Below are positions 7,624 to 16,237 of a stretch of 64,000 nucleotides of DNA, one piece after another (position 1 is the stretch's first letter; each line of letters starts with the position of its first letter). A model generated the notes under the pieces. It had not been told where the DNA came from. It ran no database searches and saw nothing but the letters and a program-made list of their open reading frames with translations. A program made the position numbers and the translations under genes. This DNA is from Piscinibacter gummiphilus (lineage in GTDB: Bacteria > Pseudomonadota > Gammaproteobacteria > Burkholderiales > Burkholderiaceae_C): contig NZ_CP136336.1 in assembly GCF_032681285.1 (NCBI RefSeq), forward strand, positions 4,451,001 to 4,515,000. Direction: 5' to 3'.

Positions 7624-9621
7624 TCAGAAGTGGATGCCCCTCATCATCTGCTGCATTGCAATCGCCTCTGGCGACAGCGTCGGCTTGCCGCTCTTGTCGC
7701 CCTTGGCCGCCGAGCTGTCGGGGAACATGCGGAAGCTGGTGTTCATCACGATCTGCGCCACCCGCGGCAGCAGCGCGTGCAGCACCTCGCCGGTGATGCC
7801 CAGCCGCGTGGCGATGCGCACCGGCTTGTCGACACACGCCTCGGCGATCATGTCCGCTGCCTCTTCAGGCGCGAGCGTCGGCACGTTGTTGTAGATCTTG
7901 GTCGGCGCGATCATCGGCGTGCGCACCAGCGGCATGTTGATCGTCGTGAAGGTGATGCCGGTGTCGGCATACTCGCTCGACGCGCAGCGCGTCCACGCAT
8001 CGAGCGCCGCCTTGCTGGCCACATAGGCCGAGAAGCGCGGCGCATTCGTCAGCACCCCGATCGAGCTGATGTTGACGATGTGTCCCTTGCGCTTGGCCAC
8101 CATGCCCGGCAGCAGGCCCATGGTCACGCGCAGGCAGCCGAAGTAGTTGAGCTGCATCGTGCGCTCGAAATCGTGGAAGCGGTCGTAGCTGCTCTCGATG
8201 GCGCGGCGGATCGAGCGGCCGGCGTTGTTGATGAGGAAGTCGACACCCCCGTAGGTGTCGGTCAACCAGGTGATGAGCCCGGCGCAGCTGGCCTCGTCGG
8301 CGATATCGGCGGAATAGGTCGCCACGTTGGCGCCCTTGCCGGCGGCGGCCATGATTTCCTTCTTCGCCTCGGCGAGCTTCGCTTCGTCGCGCGCACAGAT
8401 CACCGTGATGGCGCCCGCCTCGGCGAACTTGATCGCCGCCGCGAGCCCGATGCCCGACGACCCCCCCGTCACCAGCACCACCTTGCCGCCCACCGTGCCA
8501 CGCAGGCTGCGGTCGACGAAAAGCGCCGGGTCGAGGTGGCGCTCCCAGTAGTCCCACAGGCGCCAGGCGTAGTCGGGCAGCTTCGGGCAGGCGATGCCGC
8601 TGCCCTTGAGCGCCGCAGTGGTATCGCGGCAGTCGAAGCGCGTGGGGTAGTTGACGAAGGTGAGGATGTCTTCCGGCAGGCCCAGGTCCTTCATCACCGC
8701 GTGGCGCACGCGGCGCACCGGCGCCAGGGCCATCATGCCCTTCTTGATGCTCTTGGGGATGAAGCCGAGCAGCGCCGCGTTGATGAAAAGGTTCATCTTC
8801 GGCGCGTGAGCCGCCTTGCTGAAGACGTCGAGCACGTCGCCCACGCGGTAGCCTTCGGGGTCGACCAGATGGAAGCACTTCTTGTTGAGCTCGGTCTTCT
8901 GGTGGCTGATGTGGTCGAGCGCGCTGACCACGAAGTCGACCGGCACGATGTTGATGCGCCCGCCCTCCAAGCCGATGCTGGGCAGCCACGGGGGCAGCAG
9001 CTGGCGCATGCGCTGGATGAGTTTGAAGAAGTAGTACGGCCCGTCGACCTTGTCCATCTCGCCGGTCTGCGAATCGCCCACCACCAGCGCCGGGCGGTAG
9101 ACCGTCCAGGGCACCTTGCTCTCGGTGCGCACGATCTTCTCGCTCTCGTGCTTGGTCATGAAGTACGGGTGATCGAGGTTCTCGGCCTCGTCGAACATGT
9201 CTTCGCGAAACACGCCTTCGTAGAGGCCCGCGGCGGCGATGCTGCTCACGTGGTGCAGGTGGCCGGCGTCGATGGCCTTCGCGAACTCGACGAGGTTGCG
9301 CGTGCCTTCCACGTTCACGTGCACCTGCGACTCTTCGTCGGCCTTGAGGTCGTACACCGCGGCCAGGTGGTAGACGTGGTCGATGTGGCCCTTGAGCTTC
9401 TTGATCGCCTCGGCCGAGACGCCGAGCTTCTTGGCCGTCAGGTCGCCATAGACCGGCACCGCACGACGCGCGTCGACGCCCCAGTACTCCAGCAGTGCCG
9501 GCAGCTTGCCCTCGCTCCCCTCGCGCAGCAGAAAGTGCACGGTCGCACCGCGACGCTGCAGCAAGGTCTTGACGAGGCGTTTGCCGATGAAGCCGGTGGC
9601 TCCGGTCACGAAATACTGCAT
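7624..9621 (-). CDS. Alcohol-forming fatty acyl-CoA reductase, two-domain (FACoAR type)
   Basis: 665 residues with two Rossmann domains. The N-terminal male-sterility/fatty acyl reductase domain has TGATGFIG (6-13) and YFMTK (Y153/K157); the C-terminal short-chain dehydrogenase domain begins near residue 380 with TGGSSGIG (385-392) and ends with a YVASK active site. Long stretches match, from memory, the Marinobacter FACoAR (about 661 residues): HLAAVYDL, HHVSSIAAAGL, NYPTRFD, RSIRRAI, ISSIGVLTNAPRFSAYV, MPLVRTPMIAPTKIY. That enzyme reduces acyl-CoA to fatty alcohol with NADPH for wax ester synthesis. Start ATG 9621 is preceded by a GGAGGAA ribosome site; the longer frame to 9774 runs into the divergent phasin promoter. 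No wax ester synthase is in the window. Confidence 0.85.
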   Translation of the reverse strand: MQYFVTGATGFIGKRLVKTLLQRRGATVHFLLREGSEGKLPALLEYWGVDARRAVPVYGDLTAKKLGVSAEAIKKLKGHIDHVYHLAAVYDLKADEESQVHVNVEGTRNLVEFAKAIDAGHLHHVSSIAAAGLYEGVFREDMFDEAENLDHPYFMTKHESEKIVRTESKVPWTVYRPALVVGDSQTGEMDKVDGPYYFFKLIQRMRQLLPPWLPSIGLEGGRINIVPVDFVVSALDHISHQKTELNKKCFHLVDPEGYRVGDVLDVFSKAAHAPKMNLFINAALLGFIPKSIKKGMMALAPVRRVRHAVMKDLGLPEDILTFVNYPTRFDCRDTTAALKGSGIACPKLPDYAWRLWDYWERHLDPALFVDRSLRGTVGGKVVLVTGGSSGIGLAAAIKFAEAGAITVICARDEAKLAEAKKEIMAAAGKGANVATYSADIADEASCAGLITWLTDTYGGVDFLINNAGRSIRRAIESSYDRFHDFERTMQLNYFGCLRVTMGLLPGMVAKRKGHIVNISSIGVLTNAPRFSAYVASKAALDAWTRCASSEYADTGITFTTINMPLVRTPMIAPTKIYNNVPTLAPEEAADMIAEACVDKPVRIATRLGITGEVLHALLPRVAQIVMNTSFRMFPDSSAAKGDKSGKPTLSPEAIAMQQMMRGIHF

Positions 9622-9743
9622 GCGTTCCTCCTGTGGATGACGGGCGCATTCTTCTCCAAAGGCAAGGGCGTGCCCTGCGAAGTTTCCCGAGCCCTTGGGG
9701 GCTCTCACTAGAGAAAGCGGGTGCGATGTAGCGCCGTCGCTCC

Positions 9744-9749
9744 TATAGT
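9744..9749 (+). promoter_or_regulatory. Possible -10 element of the phasin gene
   Basis: TATAGT lies 58 bases before the phasin ATG and agrees with the sigma-70 -10 consensus in five of six bases. No convincing -35 hexamer is seen 16-18 bases upstream. The same 186-base divergent region carries a GAGCCC-TTGG-GGGCTC inverted repeat near 9689-9704. Confidence 0.35.
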
Positions 9750-9807
9750 GACGCCTCGTGCCGCGACGGCGCACCGTCTTTCATCCACCACTCACAGGAA
9801 CGAGACC

Positions 9808-10326
9808 ATGGTCAAGAAACTCAAGCAGATGGCCGACAAGAAGGCCGCGTCGCCCGCAAGCCTGCTCGACAGCCAGTTCGCCGCCACGGTGAAGGACTCG
9901 GCCCAGCAGATCTGGCTCGCCGGCCTGGGCGCGTTCTCCAAGGCTCAGGAAGAAGGCGGCAAGGTCTTCGAAGCGCTGGTGAAGGAAGGTGTCACGCTGC
10001 AGAAGAAGACCCAGAGCGTGGCCGAAGGCAAGCTCAACGAGATGGCCAACAAGATGACCGGCATGGCCGGCGAAGTGAGCAGCAAGGCTGGCCAGCATTG
10101 GGACAAGCTGGAGTCGATCTTCGAGGAACGCACTGCGAAGGCGCTGGCCAAGCTGGGCGTGCCGAGCGCGAAGGACGTGGCCGCCCTCCACAAGCGCATC
10201 GACGAGTTGAGCGCGCAGCTGGGCAAGGCCGGCAAGGCTTCGGCGCCGCGCGCGGCCACGGCCAAGACGGCCGCCAAGACCCCCGCCAAGCCGGCTGCCA
10301 AGAAGGCCGCCCGCAAGACCGCCTGA
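9808..10326 (+). CDS. Phasin-family polyhydroxyalkanoate granule protein with histone-like tail
   Basis: 172 residues. The N-terminal two thirds (IWLAGLGAFSKAQEEGGKVFEALVKEGVTL) is the PhaI/PhaF-type phasin domain, an amphipathic coiled-coil that coats PHA granules. A short heptad stretch (VAALHKRIDELSAQLGKAG) leads to a Lys/Ala/Pro-rich tail of AAKTPAKPA type, like the DNA-binding histone H1-like tail of PhaF, which could tether granules to the nucleoid. ATG 9808 has ACAGGAACGAG upstream. It is monocistronic, ends at a strong terminator, and is divergent from the fatty acyl-CoA reductase. Confidence 0.88.
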   Translation: MVKKLKQMADKKAASPASLLDSQFAATVKDSAQQIWLAGLGAFSKAQEEGGKVFEALVKEGVTLQKKTQSVAEGKLNEMANKMTGMAGEVSSKAGQHWDKLESIFEERTAKALAKLGVPSAKDVAALHKRIDELSAQLGKAGKASAPRAATAKTAAKTPAKPAAKKAARKTA

Positions 10327-10347
10327 GCGTTTTGCGCGACCCATGAA

Positions 10348-10371
10348 AAAAGGGCGCCTCGGCGCCCTTTT
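10348..10371. terminator. Bidirectional rho-independent terminator
   Basis: An 11-bp perfect inverted repeat AAAAGGGCGCC-TC-GGCGCCCTTTT follows the phasin stop by 21 bases and faces the 3' end of the minus-strand gene at 10390. The A and T runs on both sides allow it to end transcription from either direction. Confidence 0.85.
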
Positions 10372-10389
10372 GCATTCCCGCGCAGCCCG

Positions 10390-10953
10390 TCAGCGGCTGC
10401 CGGTGAGCGAGGTTTCCCAGCGCGCCTGGGCGTCCATGAAGACAGAGACGCTGGCTTCGTTCACCTGCATGCGGCTGTTGTCGAAATCGGTCGACTGCTT
10501 CGGCGCCTGCGCACCCCGCGGCACGTCGAAGCGGCCCGGCTTCGCCATCGCGGCCTTGATCTGCGCGCGCAGGGCGGCGATGCCCGCCTCGGACCAATCC
10601 GACACCAGCATCTCGAGTTGCGACAAGGCCTTGCCGAGCACCTCGGCCGGCACGTCTTCCAGGGCATGCAGCCCGCCGTGCCCGAGTGCCTGCTCGACCA
10701 CGCTCAGGTGTGCGAGCACCGACCGTGAGGCGCCGTGCCGGTCGAGCACGACCTTCAGCGCCTTCAGCATGTGCGCCACGTTCGTGGCGCCCTTGCCACC
10801 ACTCCTGCTGCCCTTGGCGCTGGGGCGCGAGCCGGCCTTGCCGAGCACCTGGTTCAGGCTGGGCGGGGCGGCCTCAGGCTTCTTGAACAGGCTCTTGAGC
10901 CGGTCAAACCAGTTGATGCGCCTGGCGCGAGGCTGTGGGGACTTGCTGGGCAT
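10390..10953 (-). CDS. Hypothetical protein with basic N-terminus
   Basis: 187 residues, family not recognised. The N-terminus is basic with a short amphipathic stretch (RRINWFDRLKSLFKK), followed by a Gly/Ser/Lys-rich linker (residues about 40-60) and a helical C-terminal domain (VAHMLKALKVVLDRHGASRSVLAHLSVVEQAL). There is no signal peptide or transmembrane helix. ATG 10953 is preferred over a GTG six bases upstream because GAGG is 8 bases before it. It is convergent with the phasin across a shared terminator. Base composition is like its neighbours. Cytosolic, function unknown. Confidence 0.7.
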   Translation of the reverse strand: MPSKSPQPRARRINWFDRLKSLFKKPEAAPPSLNQVLGKAGSRPSAKGSRSGGKGATNVAHMLKALKVVLDRHGASRSVLAHLSVVEQALGHGGLHALEDVPAEVLGKALSQLEMLVSDWSEAGIAALRAQIKAAMAKPGRFDVPRGAQAPKQSTDFDNSRMQVNEASVSVFMDAQARWETSLTGSR

Positions 10954-11088
10954 GGGCACCTCGCGGTCGGGACGACGATCGTTTCATCGTGCCATGCACC
11001 ACCCGCGATGCCGCACCGCCATCTGCGCGAAGCGTCGACTTTCTGACAAATTGCCAAGCGCCGAACCCTCGGCCAAGGCCACAAGCGT

Positions 11089-11574
11089 TTAGCCGCCGTA
11101 CTGCCCCGGCCACATCCACAGCAGCACCACCGTCATCACGAGGTAGCGGCCGAACTTGCCGATGGCCATGTAGAGCACGCACGGCCAGAAGGGCAGCCGC
11201 ATCCAGCCGGCCACGCCGCACAGCGGGTCGCCGAGGACGGGCAGCCATGACATCAGGCACGCCCGGGGGCCGAACTGGCGCAGCCACGTGAGCACTCGCG
11301 CCTCGTGCGGCGCGTGATGTGCCACCTTTTCGTAGGCACGCTCCGCGCCATAGCCCATCCAGTAGGTGACGATGCCGCCGAGCGTGTTGCCGGCCGTGGC
11401 CACCAGCACCGCGGGCCAGAAGAGTTCGGGGTTGAGCTTGATGAGGCCGAACACCGCGGGTTCGGACCCCAGCGGCAGCAGCGTCGCCGAGATGAAGGCG
11501 ACGACGAAGACGGTGCTCAGCCCGTACTGGGGGAGCGCCAGAAGCGCCATCAAGGAGTCGATCCACGCCTGCAT
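11089..11574 (-). CDS. YqaA-family inner membrane protein (DedA/SNARE-associated type)
   Basis: 161 residues with about four hydrophobic segments. FISATLLPLGSEPAV, ATAGNTLGGIVTYWMGY and LPVLGDPLCGVAGWMRLPFWPC match the YqaA branch of the DedA/VTT superfamily of membrane proteins. Their exact role is unsettled, with links to envelope homeostasis and lipid transport. Start ATG 11574. It is divergent from dusB; the 109-base region between them carries a perfect palindrome TTGTGCACAA (11600-11609) and a TATACT (11630-11635) that could be a -10 element for dusB. Confidence 0.8.
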   Translation of the reverse strand: MQAWIDSLMALLALPQYGLSTVFVVAFISATLLPLGSEPAVFGLIKLNPELFWPAVLVATAGNTLGGIVTYWMGYGAERAYEKVAHHAPHEARVLTWLRQFGPRACLMSWLPVLGDPLCGVAGWMRLPFWPCVLYMAIGKFGRYLVMTVVLLWMWPGQYGG

Positions 11575-11683
11575 TGCGGGCCATTATCCGCACGCAGTTT
11601 TGTGCACAAGACCTGTAGGTTTCAGGGCTTATACTCTGCCTCCTTTTTGAGCAGCCCGGCCGCTTCTTCACCTCTTCTCCACC

Positions 11684-12724
11684 ATGCAGATCGGCCACAT
11701 TTCGCTCGCGAACAATCTGTTCGCCGCCCCGATGGCGGGGGTGACCGACAGGCCCTTCCGCCAACTGTGCAAACGGCTGGGCGCGGGCTATGCGGTGAGC
11801 GAGATGGTGACCTCGCGCCGCGACCTCTGGCAAAGCCTTAAGACCACGCGCCGCGCCAACCATGAGGGCGAGGTGGCGCCCATCGCGGTGCAGATCGCCG
11901 GCACCGAGCCGCAGATGATGGCCGAGGCCGCTGCCTACAACATCGACCGCGGCGCCCAGATCATCGACATCAACATGGGCTGCCCGGCCAAGAAGGTGTG
12001 CACCAAGTGGGCCGGCTCCGCGCTGATGCAGGACGAGCCGCTCGCCACCGCCATCATCGACGCGGTGGTCGCCGCGTGCGCACCGCGCAACGTGCCCGTC
12101 ACGCTCAAGATGCGCACCGGCTGGTGCCAGGCCGAGCGCAACGCGGTGCGCCTGGCACGTGCGGCCGAATCGGCCGGCATTGCGATGGTCACGGTGCACG
12201 GCCGCACGCGCGAGCAAGGCTACGGCGGCCACGCCGAGTACGACACCATTGCGGCGGTGAAAGCCGCGCTGAACATCCCGGTGGTCGCCAACGGCGACAT
12301 TGACAGCCCCGAGAAAGCGCGCGAGGTGCTCGCCGCCACCCACGCCGACGCGGTCATGGTCGGCCGCGCGGCGCAGGGCCGGCCGTGGATCTTCCGCGAG
12401 ATCGCGCACTTCCTCGAGACCGGCGAGCACCTGCCCGCACCCGAGGTGCTGCAGGCCAAGCAATGGCTGCTCGAGCACCTGCACGAGCACTACGCGCTCT
12501 ACGGCGAATACACCGGCGTGCGCACCGCGCGCAAGCACATCGGCTGGGCCGTGCGCGCCCTGCCCGGCGGCGTGGATTTCCGCGCCGTCATGAACACGCT
12601 CGAGACCTGCGACAGCCAGGTCCGGGCGGTGAGCGACTGGTTTGACCAACTGGCCGACACCCATCACCGGCTGCCCGCCATCCGCGTGGCCGCCAACGAC
12701 GACCTCATCGAACAACAAGCATGA
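11684..12724 (+). CDS. dusB: tRNA-dihydrouridine synthase B
   Basis: 346 residues. A TIM-barrel flavoprotein with NLFAAPMAGVTDRPFR at the N-terminus, INMGCPAKKV with the catalytic Cys at residue 100, TVHGRTREQGY and ANGDIDS; these are standard Dus motifs. It reduces specific uridines in tRNA using FMN and NADPH. The last codons overlap the fis start (ATGA at 12721-12724), the same dusB-fis operon seen across proteobacteria, so fis expression probably depends on the dusB promoter, perhaps using the TATACT at 11630. Confidence 0.95.
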   Translation: MQIGHISLANNLFAAPMAGVTDRPFRQLCKRLGAGYAVSEMVTSRRDLWQSLKTTRRANHEGEVAPIAVQIAGTEPQMMAEAAAYNIDRGAQIIDINMGCPAKKVCTKWAGSALMQDEPLATAIIDAVVAACAPRNVPVTLKMRTGWCQAERNAVRLARAAESAGIAMVTVHGRTREQGYGGHAEYDTIAAVKAALNIPVVANGDIDSPEKAREVLAATHADAVMVGRAAQGRPWIFREIAHFLETGEHLPAPEVLQAKQWLLEHLHEHYALYGEYTGVRTARKHIGWAVRALPGGVDFRAVMNTLETCDSQVRAVSDWFDQLADTHHRLPAIRVAANDDLIEQQA

Positions 12725-12957
12725 GCAAAAAACACATCGAGGAGTGCATCCGGGACAGCCTGGAGGCTTACTTCAAGGACCTGCGCGGCGTGGAACCCGC
12801 CGCCATGTACGACATGATCCTCAAGGTGGTCGAAAAACCGCTGCTCGACGTGGTGATGAAACACGCCGACGGCAACCAGAGCCGCGCCGCCGAATGGCTG
12901 GGCATCAACCGCAACACGCTGCGGCGCAAGCTGCTCGACCACAAGCTCGTTAAATAA
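12721..12957 (+). CDS. fis: Nucleoid-associated protein Fis
   Basis: 78 residues, shorter at the N-terminus than E. coli Fis (98), as is usual in betaproteobacteria. The C-terminal helix-turn-helix [22 protein letters not shown] is the canonical Fis DNA-binding unit. Fis bends DNA, organises the nucleoid and activates stable RNA promoters during rapid growth. It is translationally coupled to dusB and 14 bases upstream of purH. Confidence 0.95.
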   Translation: MSKKHIEECIRDSLEAYFKDLRGVEPAAMYDMILKVVEKPLLDVVMKHADGNQSRAAEWLGINRNTLRRKLLDHKLVK

Positions 12958-12959
12958 AA

Positions 12960-12971
12960 GAGAACGTTCTC
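12960..12971. promoter_or_regulatory. Perfect palindrome abutting the purH start codon
   Basis: GAGAACGTTCTC is a perfect 12-base palindrome ending one base before the purH ATG. It occupies the ribosome-binding region (AAAGAGA), so as DNA it could be an operator and as RNA a small structure at the translation start. It does not match the gammaproteobacterial PurR operator apart from the ACGT core. Confidence 0.35.
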
Positions 12972-14543
12972 ATGCAAGCCCTGATTTCTGTTTCCGACAA
13001 GACCGGTGTGCTCGACTTCGCACGCGAGCTGAACGCACTCGGCGTGAAGCTGCTTTCGACCGGCGGTACCGCCAAGCTGCTGGCCGACGCCGGCCTGCCC
13101 GTGACCGAGGTGGCCGACCACACCGGCTTCCCCGAGATGCTCGACGGCCGCGTGAAGACGCTGCACCCCACCATCCACGGCGGCCTGCTGGCCCGCCGCG
13201 ATCTGCCCGAGCACGTGGCGGCGATCCAGAAGCACAACATCGCGCCGATCGACATCCTCTGCGTCAATCTCTACCCCTTCGAAGCGACCGTCGCCAAGCC
13301 CGGCTGCACGCTCGAAGACGCGATCGAGAACATTGACATCGGCGGCCCGGCAATGGTGCGCAGCGCCGCGAAGAACTGGAAAGACGTGGCGGTGCTGACC
13401 GATGCCTCGCAATACGCCCAGGTGATTGCCGAGCTGAAGGCGAACAAGGCCGTGAGCAAGGAGACGAAGTTCGCGCTGTCGGTGGCTGCCTTCAACCGCA
13501 TCTCGAACTACGACGCCGCGATCAGCGACTACCTCTCGTCGCTGCAGGCCGATGGCTCGCGCACCGAGTACCCCGCACAGAGCAACGGCCGCTTCGTGAA
13601 GCTGCAGGACCTGCGCTACGGCGAGAACCCGCACCAGACCGCCGCCTACTACCGTGACCTGCACCCGGCCCCGGGTTCGCTCGTCACCGGCAAGCAACTG
13701 CAAGGCAAGGAGCTCTCGTACAACAACATCGCCGATGCCGACGCGGCATGGGAATGCGTGAAGAGCTTCGACACGCCTGCCTGCGTGATCGTCAAGCACG
13801 CCAACCCTTGCGGCGTGGCCCTCGGCGCCAACGCGGCCGAGGCCTATGCCAAGGCCTTGAAGACCGACCCGACCTCCGCCTTCGGCGGCATCATCGCCTT
13901 CAACACGGAGGTGGATGCGACGACCGCCGAGCACGCCACCAAGTTGTTCATGGAAGTGCTGATCGCCCCGTCGTTCACGAGCGACGCCCTGGCCATCTTC
14001 GCCGCCAAGAAGAACGTGCGCGTGCTGCAGATCGCACTGCCCAAGGGCGGCGCCACCGCGTGGGAACAGGGCCGCAACGCGCAGGACGTGAAGCGCATCG
14101 GTTCCGGTCTCCTGATCCAGAGCGCCGACAACCACGAGCTCAAGCTTTCCGACCTGAAGGTCGTCACCAAGACCAAGCCCACGAAGCAGCAGCTCGAAGA
14201 CATGCTCTTCGCCTGGACGGTGGCCAAGTACGTGAAGAGCAACGCCATCGTCTTCTGCGCCGGCGGCATGACGCTCGGCGTGGGCGCGGGCCAGATGAGC
14301 CGGCTCGACTCGGCGCGCATCGCCGGCATCAAGGCCGAAGCCGCGGGCCTGTCGCTCAAGGGTTCGGCGGTCGCAAGCGATGCCTTCTTCCCGTTCCGCG
14401 ACACGCTGGACGAGCTGGTGAAGGCGGGCGCGACGAGCGTGATCCACCCCGGCGGCAGCGTGCGTGACGAAGAAGTGATCGGCGCGGCCAACGAGCATGG
14501 CATCGCGATGGTGCTGACGGGCGTCCGTCACTTCCGGCATTGA
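12972..14543 (+). CDS. purH: Bifunctional AICAR formyltransferase / IMP cyclohydrolase
   Basis: 523 residues, the usual PurH length. The N-terminal IMP cyclohydrolase (MGS-like) domain shows [12 protein letters not shown] and [13 protein letters not shown]; the C-terminal transformylase domain contains [26 protein letters not shown] and SDAFFPFRD. It performs the last two steps of purine synthesis, AICAR to FAICAR to IMP. Located just downstream of fis. Confidence 0.97.
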   Translation: MQALISVSDKTGVLDFARELNALGVKLLSTGGTAKLLADAGLPVTEVADHTGFPEMLDGRVKTLHPTIHGGLLARRDLPEHVAAIQKHNIAPIDILCVNLYPFEATVAKPGCTLEDAIENIDIGGPAMVRSAAKNWKDVAVLTDASQYAQVIAELKANKAVSKETKFALSVAAFNRISNYDAAISDYLSSLQADGSRTEYPAQSNGRFVKLQDLRYGENPHQTAAYYRDLHPAPGSLVTGKQLQGKELSYNNIADADAAWECVKSFDTPACVIVKHANPCGVALGANAAEAYAKALKTDPTSAFGGIIAFNTEVDATTAEHATKLFMEVLIAPSFTSDALAIFAAKKNVRVLQIALPKGGATAWEQGRNAQDVKRIGSGLLIQSADNHELKLSDLKVVTKTKPTKQQLEDMLFAWTVAKYVKSNAIVFCAGGMTLGVGAGQMSRLDSARIAGIKAEAAGLSLKGSAVASDAFFPFRDTLDELVKAGATSVIHPGGSVRDEEVIGAANEHGIAMVLTGVRHFRH

Positions 14544-14548
14544 TGTTG

Positions 14549-14618
14549 GCCCCCCAGTCGCTGCGCTCCTGCCCCCAAGGGGCGCCGTCGGGCTTGGGGC
14601 GGCCCGGCGCCCGACAGT
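14549..14618. repeat. Intergenic hairpin repeat, copy A
   Basis: The segment between purH and the acyltransferase begins with CCCCCCAGTCGCT and GCTCCTGCCCCCAAGGG and ends in a hairpin with 7-bp arms GTCGGGC (14587-14593) and GCCCGAC (14609-14615) around a 15-base loop. A second copy lies at 16238-16311 with the same framework but a different, still complementary pair of arms. It resembles intergenic REP-like repeats of Burkholderiales. Confidence 0.7.
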
Positions 14619-14637
14619 TTCCGCATCGGGAGATGCT

Positions 14638-15258
14638 GTGACGCTGCCCGAACTGGCAGGCCTGATCCTCGCCTTCCTCGCCCGTCTCATCACGGGCGCG
14701 CAGGGCCACTGGTACGGCAGCCCGCCCAAGGCCGAGCAGCGCATCTATTTCGCCAACCACCAGAGCCACTTCGACTGGGTGCTGATCTGGGCCTCGCTGC
14801 CGCGCGACCTGCGGGCCGTCACCCGGCCCATCGCCGCCCGCGACTACTGGACTTCGTCACCGCTCAAGCACTGGATCACCCGCGAGATCTTCAACGCGGT
14901 GTACGTGAGCCGCGTGCGCACCGCCGATGAAGACCCGCTGGAGCCGCTCGTGGAAGCGCTCAAGAGCGGTGACTCGCTCGTCATCTTTCCCGAGGGCACG
15001 CGCGGCAACAAAGGCGAGCCGCAGGCCTTCAAGGCGGGCCTCTTTCACCTGGCCGAGCAGTTCCCCGAGGTGCAGCTGATCCCCACCTGGATCGACAACG
15101 TGCACCGCGTGATGCCCAAGGGCGAAGTGGTGCCGGTGCCCATCCTGTGCTCGGTGACCTTCGGGGCGCCGATCCAGCTGCAGCCTGGCGAGGAGAAGCG
15201 CGCCTTCCTGGCACGGGCGCGTGACGCGGTGATTGCCCTGTCGAAGGTGGCCGCATGA
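14638..15258 (+). CDS. 1-acyl-glycerol-3-phosphate acyltransferase-like protein
   Basis: 206 residues. The acyltransferase motif I is NHQSHFDW (H-x4-D), and motif III is FPEGTRGNKGEP. Such enzymes acylate lysophosphatidate or related acceptors at the inner membrane; one N-terminal hydrophobic helix is present. The GTG at 14638 follows GGGAGATGCT; the ATG at 14633 is out of frame and meets a stop at once. It overlaps the CdsA-like gene by ATGA. A second, longer PlsC-type protein is at 56262, so this one may serve a dedicated pathway with its CdsA-like partner. Confidence 0.85.
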   Translation: MTLPELAGLILAFLARLITGAQGHWYGSPPKAEQRIYFANHQSHFDWVLIWASLPRDLRAVTRPIAARDYWTSSPLKHWITREIFNAVYVSRVRTADEDPLEPLVEALKSGDSLVIFPEGTRGNKGEPQAFKAGLFHLAEQFPEVQLIPTWIDNVHRVMPKGEVVPVPILCSVTFGAPIQLQPGEEKRAFLARARDAVIALSKVAA

Positions 15259-16232
15259 GGGAAGTCGGCCACTGGCTGCAGAGCCTGACGATCTCGCAGC
15301 AGATCGGCCTGCTGTTCGTGCTGATCTTCGGCGTGCTGTCCTTCGTCACCGCCGCGGCGTTCATGAAATCGTTGCAGGCCACGCCCGAGAAGCAGGAAGC
15401 CACCGATGCGATGTGGTGGGACCTGCGGGCGCTGTGGATCGGCACGGTGCTCTTCTGGATCTCCTGGGCCACCGGCGCTTTCGTGTCGACCCTGCTCTTC
15501 GCCATCGTCTCGTTTCTGGCGCTGCGCGAGTTCATCACGCTCACCCACACCCGCCGCGGCGACCACCGCGCGCTGTTGATGGCCTTCTTCTTCGTGCTGC
15601 CGGTGCAGTACTGGCTGGCGGGCGGCCGCTACTTCGATCTCTTCAGCGTCTTCATCCCGGTCTATGCCTTCGCGGCGCTGCCCATCCTTGCGGTGTTCGG
15701 CAACGACGCGACGCGCTTTCTCGAGCGCACCGCCAAGATCCAGTGGGGCACGATGGTCTGCGTGTACGGCATGAGCCACGCGCCCGCGCTGCTGCTGCTC
15801 GAGTTCCCGAACTACGAAGACCGCGGCGCCTTCCTCGTGCTCTACCTGGTGGTGGTCGTGGTCACGGCGCAGATTGCGCAGCACGCCGTCAAGCGGCGCA
15901 TCCGCACGCTGCCGGCCGCACGCCACATCAGCCGCACCTTCTCGTGGCGGGCCTGGGCGCTCGGGGCCCTGGCCGCCGGGCTGGTCGGTGGCATGTTGTT
16001 CTGGATCACGCCCTTCAAGGCGCCTCAGGCCATCTTCATCGGCTTCGTGGCCGGCGGTTGCGGCACGCTGGGCGAGCTGGTGATGCAGGCGCTCAAGCGC
16101 GACGCCGGCGTGCGGCATTGGGGCGGCCGCGCCACGGTGACGGGGGCGGTCGGACTGCTCGACCGTGTGGCGCCGCTCTGTTTCGCTGCCCCAGTGTTCT
16201 TCCACTCCCTGCGCTGGTATTTCGGCGCATGA
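15255..16232 (+). CDS. CdsA-like phosphatidate cytidylyltransferase with altered signature
   Basis: 325 residues with about eight hydrophobic segments. The C-terminal signature reads LKRDAGVRHWGGRATVTGAVGLLDRVAPL in outline, corresponding to the CdsA motif KRxxxxKD...GHGGxxDRxD, but the HGG is AVG and the final Asp is Pro. CdsA makes CDP-diacylglycerol from CTP and phosphatidate. Coupling to the acyltransferase at 14638 recalls the E. coli YnbB-type CdsA paralogues rather than the essential CdsA of the uppS-dxr cluster. It could make a different CDP-lipid or be inactive. Family membership is clear; activity is uncertain. Confidence 0.8.
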   Translation: MREVGHWLQSLTISQQIGLLFVLIFGVLSFVTAAAFMKSLQATPEKQEATDAMWWDLRALWIGTVLFWISWATGAFVSTLLFAIVSFLALREFITLTHTRRGDHRALLMAFFFVLPVQYWLAGGRYFDLFSVFIPVYAFAALPILAVFGNDATRFLERTAKIQWGTMVCVYGMSHAPALLLLEFPNYEDRGAFLVLYLVVVVVTAQIAQHAVKRRIRTLPAARHISRTFSWRAWALGALAAGLVGGMLFWITPFKAPQAIFIGFVAGGCGTLGELVMQALKRDAGVRHWGGRATVTGAVGLLDRVAPLCFAAPVFFHSLRWYFGA

Positions 16233-16237
16233 TGACA

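Noticed and set aside
9689..9704. GAGCCC-TTGG-GGGCTC as a third copy of the hairpin repeat
   Set aside because: It shares only the short CCC-TTGG-GG core with the repeats at 14549 and 16238 and lacks their framework; it may be an ordinary inverted repeat between divergent genes.
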